Under the pieces are notes generated by a model, which was not told where the DNA came from, searched no databases, and saw nothing but the letters and a program-made list of their open reading frames with translations. The translations under genes and the position numbers were made by a program. This document shows, piece by piece, positions 6,678 through 13,593 of a stretch of DNA of 16,105 nucleotides (position 1 is its first letter; the number at the start of each line of letters is the position of its first letter). The stretch comes from DRQF01 sp964559135 (GTDB lineage Bacteria > Planctomycetota > GCA-002687715 > DRQF01), in the NCBI GenBank assembly GCA_964559135.1, contig CAZLGG010000091.1, positions 1-16,105 of the forward strand, in the 5' to 3' direction.

Positions 6678-8522
6678 ATGGGGGATACCCGCCAGAATCT
6701 GCTGCGGATCGCGGGTCTGCTCTTTTTGTTCTATGGTCTCGTCGCCGTCCGTCTCGTCCATGTGCAGATCAATCCACCCGCGGATCTCGACGGGAAGGCC
6801 GAACTGAGAGCCAAACGGTCGCTCCACAAACTCGGTCGTGCGGAATTCGAGCGAGGGCGCAGAGGCCGCATCCTCGACGCGAATGGTACGCCGCTCGCGA
6901 TGGGGTACGACACATGGACTCTCTTCGCGGACCCCAGCCTCGATCACCGCCCCCGCCCCGGACACCCCGTCCTCTCGTTGGAGCAGCGCGCTCTTTTGAC
7001 ACTGGACGCCCTGAACGATCTCGGCGTGCGGGTCGACCCGCGAGAATTCGTGGACCACGTTCTCGAGCGCTTTCGGGTGAGCGCCACCAAAGAAGGCGGC
7101 GAGCGTTGGACGCGCGTTCGTCGCCGCAAGCTCGTCACCGGGCTCCTCGCCCACGAGAAGGCCTATCTCACCGACGTGTTCCGGAGGCATCGCATCGAGA
7201 ACTTCTCGTTCGAGGCGGAGGCCCGTCGCGTCTACCCGCAGGGGAAGCTGGCGGCGGAGGTCGTCGGATTCCTGGGCGCCGTGCGAACCGAGGGGCAAAC
7301 CGGGACGCTCCAAGGTCGGGCCGGTATGGAGATGGCGCTCGACGCGGAACTTCGCGGCGAGTCCGGCGTCTGGCGGTGCAAGAAGGACGGCCGCGGCGTC
7401 GAGTTGGACCTCGGCGGCTATTGGGAGAGGCCGCGCCGCGACGGCCTCGATGTGGGGCTCACTCTCGACGTCGAGATCCAAAGAATCGTTCAGGAGGAGC
7501 TGAATCGCCTCATGGAGTCCGATGACTTCGAGTGCGAGGGCGTTTCCGCGGTCGTGTTGGAAACCTCGACCAATCGCATCCTCGCCATGAAAAGCCTCCC
7601 CGACGCGAGCGTCGAGGATCTGAGGGCGGGCAAGGCCTCGGCCAAGCTCTTCCGCTCGAGACCCGTCATGGATTCCTATGTGCCGGGGTCGACGTTCAAG
7701 CCGTTCGTCATGGCCAGGGCCCGGGAGCGGGGCTGGGTCGAGTGGGACCGGATTTTCGACACCCAGGGGGGACGGCGGACCTTTCGTCTGGGTCGCGCGG
7801 CGACCTCGGTGAGGGATTCCAGCCGTCACGGCGTCCTTTCCGCCCGCGACGTCATCGTCAAGAGTTCCAATATTGGCATGGCCGAGCTGGGATTCGACAT
7901 CTTGGGATTGGATCGACTCTACGAGGCCGTGGACGCTTGGGAGTTCCGTCGGAAGCCTGACATGTTCTTCCCCGGCCGCCGCGGCGCCACCTACGCCTCC
8001 CGAGAGAAGGCCAACCCCCTCTACACGGCGACCCGATTGCCTTACGGCCACGAGATATCCATTCCTCCTCTTTTGCTCGCCGCCAAGTTCGGCGTCTTCG
8101 GCACCGGGGGTGTTTATCACGAGCCTCGCCTCGTCGACTGGATCGGGCGCGAGGGAAAAGAGCATCGACGCCGCGATCATCCGTCGCAAACGATCCTCGA
8201 CCCGCGGATCGCCGAGGAGATGCGCGGCGTTCTGGGCGATGTCGTGGAGGATGGGACCGCCAAGGTGCTGAAGGATCTACCTTGGACGGCGGCGGCCAAG
8301 ACCGGAACGGCCCAGGTCATGGGCAAGAGTGGACACACGGGCAAGTATCATGCTTCGCTCGTGGCCTTCGCCCCCGCGACGGCGCCGGCCGTGACCGTCT
8401 ATGTGGGCGTGTACGAGGTGTCCGGCCGTCGCTTCTACGGAGGGGCCACGGCAGGACCGGCGGTTCGCGGCATCCTGGAACGAACTCTTACCCGTTTGGG
8501 CATACCGAAGGACAAGGAGTAA
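6678..8522 (+). CDS. ftsI: Peptidoglycan D,D-transpeptidase, class B PBP (FtsI/PBP3)
   Basis: Septal cross-linking enzyme, 614 residues from this start. A single N-terminal membrane helix (LLRIAGLLFLFYGLVAVRLV) is followed by the PBP dimerisation domain, marked by RGRILDANGTPLA. The transpeptidase domain follows. All three catalytic motifs are present: STFK with Ser338, SSN at 396-398 and KTGT from Lys541. YGHEISIPPLLLAAKFGVFGTGG is typical of the fold. No PASTA domain is present. The start at 6678 has GAGGA 4 nt upstream. An in-frame ATG at 6639 would add 13 charged residues and overlap the ftsL-like gene by 14 bp, but has only a weak SD. It works with the SEDS polymerase FtsW encoded downstream. 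Only 3 nt separate its stop from a small gene. Confidence 0.94.
   Translation: MGDTRQNLLRIAGLLFLFYGLVAVRLVHVQINPPADLDGKAELRAKRSLHKLGRAEFERGRRGRILDANGTPLAMGYDTWTLFADPSLDHRPRPGHPVLSLEQRALLTLDALNDLGVRVDPREFVDHVLERFRVSATKEGGERWTRVRRRKLVTGLLAHEKAYLTDVFRRHRIENFSFEAEARRVYPQGKLAAEVVGFLGAVRTEGQTGTLQGRAGMEMALDAELRGESGVWRCKKDGRGVELDLGGYWERPRRDGLDVGLTLDVEIQRIVQEELNRLMESDDFECEGVSAVVLETSTNRILAMKSLPDASVEDLRAGKASAKLFRSRPVMDSYVPGSTFKPFVMARARERGWVEWDRIFDTQGGRRTFRLGRAATSVRDSSRHGVLSARDVIVKSSNIGMAELGFDILGLDRLYEAVDAWEFRRKPDMFFPGRRGATYASREKANPLYTATRLPYGHEISIPPLLLAAKFGVFGTGGVYHEPRLVDWIGREGKEHRRRDHPSQTILDPRIAEEMRGVLGDVVEDGTAKVLKDLPWTAAAKTGTAQVMGKSGHTGKYHASLVAFAPATAPAVTVYVGVYEVSGRRFYGGATAGPAVRGILERTLTRLGIPKDKE
8514..8519 (+). 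promoter_or_regulatory. Strong Shine-Dalgarno at the end of ftsI
   Basis: AAGGAG lies within the last codons of ftsI, 6 nt before the ATG at 8526. This near-consensus SD has no use for murE, which starts 160 bp further on, so it supports translation of the small reading frame at 8526. Confidence 0.6.
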
Positions 8523-8525
8523 ACC

Positions 8526-8675
8526 ATGATTCGAAGCATGCAAGCGCTCTGGGAGGTGTCGAAGGGGGGATCGGAACCCGCCGAGGGCCTGTGCGGGATG
8601 CGTTCCTCCACGGGATGGGTCACCCGTGTCCGCGTAACGATCCGCCGCTGCCTGGACTGGTTCGTGGAGTATTGA
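8526..8675 (+). CDS. Probable small protein of 49 residues between ftsI and murE
   Basis: ATG at 8526, TGA at 8673-8675. A strong AAGGAG lies 6 nt upstream; the gene starts 3 nt after the ftsI stop and ends 5 nt before the murE ATG, so it fills the gap almost exactly. By my count 39 of 49 codons end in G or C, in line with the neighbouring coding sequence. The product begins MIRSMQALWEVSKGG and ends in a basic, Trp-containing segment with RRCLDWFVEY at the C-terminus. It has no clear membrane helix, but its end could be amphipathic and membrane-associated. I recognise no family. The alternative is a non-coding spacer: the murE frame is also open through this stretch, but MurE homology begins only at 8681. 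Confidence 0.5.
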   Translation: MIRSMQALWEVSKGGSEPAEGLCGMRSSTGWVTRVRVTIRRCLDWFVEY

Positions 8676-8680
8676 AATCG

Positions 8681-10174
8681 ATGTCGACGCCCATCCCCCT
8701 CAACGACCTTCTGAGGCTCGCCGGTCTGGACCCGGTGGCCGGAGGCGATGCGTGCCTCATCACGTCGGTGACCCAGGACTCTCGGCGTGTCCGGCCCGGA
8801 AGCCTGTTCATCGCCATCCCCGGCCATTCCCGCGACGGCCTCGAATTCGTCGAGGATGCCCTCGGTCGCGGAGCCGCGGCCGTGGCGGCGCCTCTTCCCC
8901 TGGGTTTGGGTATCCCGACGGTGGTCCTGCCGGACGGCCGCGTGTCCGCGGCCATGCTCGCCGCGGCTTCGCACGGCAACCCCGCTGCGTCCCTCGAGCT
9001 CTATGCCGTGACCGGGACCAACGGGAAGACGAGCACCTGCTACTTCTTCGAGGCCATCTTGAAGGAGGCGGGGCGCAGGCCGGGTTTGGTCAGCACCGTG
9101 GCGAATCGGACGGGAGGCAAGGAGAAGCCGTCCCACATGACGACGCCGCCTCCGGAGGACCTGCATGCATATTTCGCTCAGATGAAACGCAGCGGGTTGG
9201 ATTCCGCCGTCGTCGAAGCGTCCTCTCATGCGCTCGATCAGGATCGCTTGGCCGGCATCGAATTCGCCCATGCGGCCATCACGAACATCACCCGCGAGCA
9301 TTTGGACTATCACAGGGACCTTTTCTCCTATCGGGAGGCCAAGGCTCGCCTGCCCGGATTCATTCGGCCGGGGGGGGCCTTGGTCATGAACCTCGACGAC
9401 CCCCATGTCGGGTACTTCGCCGACCGGTGCCCCACGGGGGTCCGGTTCACGGGCTTCACCTCGAGGGACCGGGGAGATGCCTTGCTCACCGCCCATCTCG
9501 ACGGCATGACGCTCGACGGCATGACGATGGGGCTTCGGACCGGAGATGAATCGGCCCGCCTGACCACCGGTCTCACGGGGCTCCACAACAAGGACAACCT
9601 CTTGACCGCGGCGTCCCTCGGTCTTTTGGCGGGGATCGACTTGGCCACGATCGTCCGCGCCCTCGGACGGGTCGAGGCGCCTCCAGGTCGGCTCGAGGAG
9701 ATCGCCGTCCACGCCGGGTTCCGCGTTTTCGTGGACTATGCTCACACTCCGGACGCCCTGGAGAAGGTCATGGGGGCCCTGCGAAGCGTGGCTCCTCGCC
9801 GTCTTCTTCTGGTGTTCGGTTGCGGCGGCGAGAAGGACCGAGGCAAGCGCCCCGCGATGGGGCGAGTCGCAGAGTGTTTGGCCGACCGCGCCCTGATCAC
9901 CGACGACAACCCACGCGGAGAGCGCCCCGAGGCCATCACCGACGAGATCCGCGCGGGAGTGTCCAACCCCGGCGCCATGCCGTATGTCCGAGATCGGAAG
10001 GAGGCGATCGAGGCCATGCTCTCCGAGGCCCGTCCGGGAGACGTCGTGCTGATCGCGGGGAAAGGGCACGAAGGGGAGCAGATCATCCAAGGGCGCCGCA
10101 TTCCCCACGACGACCGAGCCGTGGTTCGAGCATGGCGCGACGAGCGCGAACGATCCATCGAGAGGGCCACATGA
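8681..10174 (+). CDS. murE: UDP-MurNAc-L-Ala-D-Glu:meso-diaminopimelate ligase
   Basis: Cytoplasmic ATP-dependent Mur ligase adding the third residue of the stem peptide. The 497-residue product has the N-terminal substrate domain (ITSVTQDSRRVRPGSLFIAI), the P-loop GTNGKTS at residues 112-118, SSHALDQDR, and NITREHLDYHRD with the downstream EAKARL lysine that is carbamylated in this family. The C-terminal domain carries VDYAHTPDALE. DNPR at 409-412 is the signature for meso-diaminopimelate rather than lysine, and GKGHEGEQ follows. The ATG at 8681 has GGAG 11 nt upstream, inside the small gene, suggesting coupling. It overlaps murF by 4 bp (ATGA). Confidence 0.97.
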   Translation: MSTPIPLNDLLRLAGLDPVAGGDACLITSVTQDSRRVRPGSLFIAIPGHSRDGLEFVEDALGRGAAAVAAPLPLGLGIPTVVLPDGRVSAAMLAAASHGNPAASLELYAVTGTNGKTSTCYFFEAILKEAGRRPGLVSTVANRTGGKEKPSHMTTPPPEDLHAYFAQMKRSGLDSAVVEASSHALDQDRLAGIEFAHAAITNITREHLDYHRDLFSYREAKARLPGFIRPGGALVMNLDDPHVGYFADRCPTGVRFTGFTSRDRGDALLTAHLDGMTLDGMTMGLRTGDESARLTTGLTGLHNKDNLLTAASLGLLAGIDLATIVRALGRVEAPPGRLEEIAVHAGFRVFVDYAHTPDALEKVMGALRSVAPRRLLLVFGCGGEKDRGKRPAMGRVAECLADRALITDDNPRGERPEAITDEIRAGVSNPGAMPYVRDRKEAIEAMLSEARPGDVVLIAGKGHEGEQIIQGRRIPHDDRAVVRAWRDERERSIERAT

Positions 10175-11571
10175 TCGCTTTGAGCCTGGAGGACATCGCT
10201 CGCGCCGTGGGCGCAGATTCGCCCTTGCCCTCGTCGGCGCTCGGTGGCGTGACGGTCCGACGCGTCGTCACCGACTCGCGCAAGGTCGCGGAGGGAGACC
10301 TCTTCGTGGCTCTGGATGGGGAACGGTTTCAGGGGAGCGACCACGTCCCGGAGGCCCTCGAGGCCGGCGCCGCCGCGGCCATCAGTCCCCGGTTGCCGAC
10401 GCGAGGTTGGAATGCCGCCATGTCGGATCGCGTGCTTCGTGTGGCGGACGCGCGGGAAGCCTTTTTGGAATTGGGAAGGCTCCTTCGTCAACGAAGTCGG
10501 GCACGTTTCGCCGCCATCACGGGAACCAACGGCAAGACCACGACGAAAGACATGCTCGCCGGTCTGCTGGCGGAATACAGATCCGTCGTCGGCGCACAGG
10601 CGAGTTTCAACAACGCGGTGGGCCTACCTCTCACGCTCTGCCGGGTCGAGGCCGAGACCGAATCCGTCGTCCTCGAGGTGGGGACGAGCGCCGTCGGCGA
10701 GGTGGCGCGTCTGGCAAGCGTTGCTTCCCCCCATGTGGGAATCATCACGAGCATCGGTCCCGGTCACCTGGAAGGTCTGGGATCGGTGGCGGCCGTCCTC
10801 GCCGAGAAGCTCTCTTTGGCGGAACACCTGCGCGGGGGGGGCGTCCTGCTCTTGAACGCCGATGATCCCCGTCTCGCGGATGCCCGTCCCACCACGCGAT
10901 CGGACGTTGAAGTGAGACGCTTCGGCGTGGGTGCGAAATGCGACGTCCGCGCATGGGAACCGGAAGTCGGCGTGAACGGGGTGAGTTTCCGAATGAGCCG
11001 ACGAGGTCCGCGGGTCGCGGCGCCGTTTCTCGGTCGACACAACCTCTCCAATCTGCTGGCCGCCGCCTCGGCTGCGCGGATCTTGGGGTTGGAAGAGGAG
11101 GAGATCGCCCAAGCCGCCCTGAGCCTTCGGGCCACGCCACTGCGCATGGAACGCCGACGGGTGGATGGCCTGGACGTCATCTTCGACTGCTACAACGCCA
11201 ATCCGGCTTCGATGCGGGCGGCTTTGGATGTGTTCCGAGTCCTCCCGGCGCGAGGCAGGAGATTCCTCGCGCTGGGTGACATGCTGGAGTTGGGCGCGAC
11301 CGAGACCGAACATCACGAAGCGCTCGGCCGTGCGCTCGCGGACGGCGTGGCCGACCGCGTTCATCTCGTGGGCACCGCCATGAGGGCGGCGTATCGATCA
11401 GCCCTGGACGCCGGGTTTCCCAGGTCGAGAATCGCCCTGCATGCGGACAGGAGCAACCTGGGCAAGGCCCTGATGGGGGAGATGCGTCCGGGGGATCTTC
11501 TGCTGATCAAGGGGTCTCGGGGCATGGCTCTCGAGCATCTCTTCCAGGATGCGGCGGAGAATGAAGCATGA
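10171..11571 (+). CDS. murF: UDP-MurNAc-tripeptide:D-Ala-D-Ala ligase
   Basis: Last cytoplasmic Mur ligase, attaching D-Ala-D-Ala to make the UDP-MurNAc-pentapeptide. The 466-residue product has the N-terminal VVTDSRKVAEGDLFVAL, the P-loop GTNGKTT at residues 118-124, SFNNAVGLPLTLC, EVGTSAVGEVARLA, IGPGHLEGLGS, DCYNANPASMRAAL, LGDMLELG and LIKGSRGMALE, all in the expected order. The start overlaps the murE stop (ATGA), with an AGAGGG 4 nt upstream. It ends in an ATGA overlap with ftsW. In most dcw clusters mraY and murD come next; here there is no room for either. Confidence 0.97.
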   Translation: MIALSLEDIARAVGADSPLPSSALGGVTVRRVVTDSRKVAEGDLFVALDGERFQGSDHVPEALEAGAAAAISPRLPTRGWNAAMSDRVLRVADAREAFLELGRLLRQRSRARFAAITGTNGKTTTKDMLAGLLAEYRSVVGAQASFNNAVGLPLTLCRVEAETESVVLEVGTSAVGEVARLASVASPHVGIITSIGPGHLEGLGSVAAVLAEKLSLAEHLRGGGVLLLNADDPRLADARPTTRSDVEVRRFGVGAKCDVRAWEPEVGVNGVSFRMSRRGPRVAAPFLGRHNLSNLLAAASAARILGLEEEEIAQAALSLRATPLRMERRRVDGLDVIFDCYNANPASMRAALDVFRVLPARGRRFLALGDMLELGATETEHHEALGRALADGVADRVHLVGTAMRAAYRSALDAGFPRSRIALHADRSNLGKALMGEMRPGDLLLIKGSRGMALEHLFQDAAENEA

Positions 11572-12740
11572 GTGCTCGTAACCCCAAGGCGATGTCCGCC
11601 GAGCTCGCATCTTCGACGAGGGTGCTGCTCGCGTCGGCCTTTCTTCTCTCGGTCCTCGGCCTGTTTCAGGTGTTCTCCACCACACTGCCTCGCACCGTCC
11701 TCGGGGCTCGAGACGTCGACGGAATGGGACCTCGCCAGGCGGCGTTCCTGGTGGTGTCCGCGGGGCTCTGCTGGGCTTTTTCGCGCTTCGATCACCGTCG
11801 TCTGGTCGCGCTTGCGCCGCGGGCTCTCCCCCTCCTATGGCTCGTCCTGGCCGTGGTCTTGGTCCTGCCGCCCGTGAACGGGGCGCGACGGTGGTTGCAG
11901 ATCGGACCTTTCGGTTTGCAGGCATCCGAGGTGGCCAAACCGCTCGTCGTTCTCCTGGCGGCGTGGTATGGCGTATGGCGGGACGCCGAGATCACCAGTT
12001 TTCGGCGAGGCTTTCTCCCCGCCGCCCTCGGCTTGGCCGTCACGGTAGTCTTGGTGGCGGCCGAGCCGGACTTCGGCACGAGCGTTTTTCTCATCGTCGT
12101 GGGAGGATTGGTCCTCTTCCTGGCGGGCATGCGCTTGAGGCACATGCTGGGCTCGGCCCTCGCCGTCGTTCCCTTCTTTCTGGCCGTGATGATCGGCCAC
12201 TTCGACCACGTCATGTCCAGGTTGCAAACCTTTCGCGACGGCCCCCACGAGCAGGTCCGAAGGGCCCTCGAGGTGATGGCGTCCGGTGGGCTGGTCGGAC
12301 GGGGGCCGGGTTCCGGGCAGGCGCCGCTGTGGTTCGTCCCGTACGTGGAGACGGACTTCATCTTCGCTTCGATCGGCGAACAATTCGGGCTCGCGGGGGA
12401 ACTGGCCGTTCTCGGCCTGTTTTTGCTGTTTCTCGTCCAGGGGTTCCGCATCGCACTTTCCGCTCGACGCAAGGACAGCTTCCTTCTGGCGTTCGGCCTG
12501 ACCTTCATGGTCGGCTTCCAGGCCCTCCTCAACATGTCCGTCGTGACGGGACTCGTTCCGCCCAAGGGGATCGGATTGCCCTTCGTGTCCTACGGAGGTT
12601 CGAGCCTACTGATGCTGGGTTGCACCGTGGGCATTCTGCTCAACATCGCCCGGACGACGTCGGCCGAGCGCGGACCCGCATACGTCGATCCATCGAACAG
12701 GAAATCCAAGGCGTCGTCGAAGACGAGCCGACGCAAATGA
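11568..12740 (+). CDS. ftsW: SEDS peptidoglycan polymerase FtsW
   Basis: Integral membrane glycosyltransferase that polymerises lipid II at the septum with its class B PBP partner, here FtsI. The 390-residue product has about ten hydrophobic segments. Family motifs are NGARRWLQIGPFGLQASEVAK, EPDFGTSVF, the periplasmic ETDFIFASIGEQFG and the C-terminal GIGLPFVSYGGSSLL. Asp263 of the TDFIFA motif corresponds to the aspartate held to be catalytic in SEDS proteins. The tail is basic and polar (SKASSKTSRRK) and cytoplasmic. Position in the dcw cluster favours FtsW over RodA; sequence alone is less decisive. It overlaps murF by 4 bp and is followed by a 157-bp gap. Confidence 0.93.
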   Translation: MSARNPKAMSAELASSTRVLLASAFLLSVLGLFQVFSTTLPRTVLGARDVDGMGPRQAAFLVVSAGLCWAFSRFDHRRLVALAPRALPLLWLVLAVVLVLPPVNGARRWLQIGPFGLQASEVAKPLVVLLAAWYGVWRDAEITSFRRGFLPAALGLAVTVVLVAAEPDFGTSVFLIVVGGLVLFLAGMRLRHMLGSALAVVPFFLAVMIGHFDHVMSRLQTFRDGPHEQVRRALEVMASGGLVGRGPGSGQAPLWFVPYVETDFIFASIGEQFGLAGELAVLGLFLLFLVQGFRIALSARRKDSFLLAFGLTFMVGFQALLNMSVVTGLVPPKGIGLPFVSYGGSSLLMLGCTVGILLNIARTTSAERGPAYVDPSNRKSKASSKTSRRK

Positions 12741-12748
12741 AACAAGGA

Positions 12749-12870
12749 GATGAACAGACCTGGCGTTCTGGTCCCTCAGCCCGCCTCATCGTCTAAGTCG
12801 CACACGTGAATGAATAGGTTCGGCCCGATCGGTCGAACTCACATCTTTCCGACGCCAGGTCTGCTTCATC
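12749..12870. repeat. 122-bp inverted-repeat element between ftsW and the LysM gene
   Basis: The left arm 12749-12766 (GATGAACAGACCTGGCGT) pairs with 12852-12870 (ACGCCAGGTCTG-C-TTCATC) over 18 bp with one bulged C. Inside, 12818-12838 forms an 8-bp hairpin (GTTCGGCC/GGTCGAAC, one G-U), flanked by GTGA/TCAC. No T-tract or flanking direct duplication is evident. It could be a large RNA stem-loop controlling the downstream genes, a processing or attenuation site, or a MITE-like or REP-like repeat. It fills most of the 157-bp gap, which is otherwise unusual in this tightly packed cluster. Confidence 0.6.
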
Positions 12871-12897
12871 GCTTCAACGAATGGAAGGAAACGAAGT

Positions 12898-13536
12898 ATG
12901 AGTATCGAGAAGATCGCATCGCTCATCGGCGTGGGAGTCGTGACGGTTCTGCTTTGCATCGCCATTTTCTCCCGTGAGGATCGTAGTCAAGACGGTCTCG
13001 AACAACAGGGAAGCCGCGTGGTCGTCGACGAAGCGGCAGGCGGTCGTCTACTGGATCTGGACGAGGGCAACGACGGTTCTCTCCAGTCCTGGACGCTCGA
13101 TGCGGAAGGCCATGTCGCGCCCAAGTCCGAGCCTCGCCCGAGGCGGCGCTCGAGCGGTCGACGGACGGTCACCGTGCGTCGCGGCGACAATTTCTGGATT
13201 CTCGCCAAGCGTGAATTCGGCAGGGGCGCGCTTTGGAAGCGCATTGCGGCTCTCAACCCCGGATTGGACCCGGAACATCTGCAAGAGGGCACGGTGGTCG
13301 TCCTCCCGGAGTTGGAGAATCCCGTGAAGAACGCGGGCAAAAAGTCAGTCTCCGATTCCGGCAAATGGCCGGTTCGACATCTCGTGCGCAAGGGGGAGAC
13401 GCCGTCGTCGATCGCCAAGCGCTACTACGGCAAGTCCGCCGAATGGAAACAGATCCTCGCCGCCAACGGCCTCAGGCGTCCCAGGGATCTGAGAAGGGGC
13501 GCCACGATCGTCGTCCCCGCTCCACGGAGCAGGTGA
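12898..13536 (+). CDS. Membrane-anchored protein with two LysM domains
   Basis: 212 residues. Residues ~6-24 (IASLIGVGVVTVLLCIAIF) form an N-terminal membrane anchor, followed by a polar linker rich in Asp, then Arg (to ~88). Two LysM domains follow, at ~90-137 (TVTVRRGDNFWILAKREFGR to VVVLP) and ~159-207 (RHLVRKGETPSSIAKRYYGK to TIVVP). LysM binds the GlcNAc-MurNAc backbone of peptidoglycan, so the protein probably reaches from the cytoplasmic membrane to the wall. No enzymatic domain is present. The AAGGA 8 nt upstream supports the start. It lies between ftsW and murC, where murG is often found, so a role in division or septal wall organisation is inferred from position only. Confidence 0.87.
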   Translation: MSIEKIASLIGVGVVTVLLCIAIFSREDRSQDGLEQQGSRVVVDEAAGGRLLDLDEGNDGSLQSWTLDAEGHVAPKSEPRPRRRSSGRRTVTVRRGDNFWILAKREFGRGALWKRIAALNPGLDPEHLQEGTVVVLPELENPVKNAGKKSVSDSGKWPVRHLVRKGETPSSIAKRYYGKSAEWKQILAANGLRRPRDLRRGATIVVPAPRSR

Positions 13537-13593
13537 AACGGGGATGCAGCGAAGGATGACGAGGCGCGCCGCAGCGCCTTCGGAAAGGAGCGG

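Noticed and set aside
6606..8189. Minus-strand open frame of 527 codons opposite ftsI
   Set aside because: Antisense shadow of ftsI, whose three catalytic motifs are intact on the + strand.
8435..10108. Minus-strand open frame of 557 codons opposite murE
   Set aside because: Antisense shadow of murE; no SD or recognisable domain.
12750..12809. 19-codon frame MNRPGVLVPQ right after ftsW
   Set aside because: The AAGGAG abuts the ATG with no spacer, and the start lies in the arm of the inverted-repeat element; too short to support.
12810..12980. Frame of about 55 codons beginning MNRFGPIG and running out of frame into the LysM gene
   Set aside because: No SD, overlaps the well-supported LysM start in another frame, and its start lies inside the inverted repeat.
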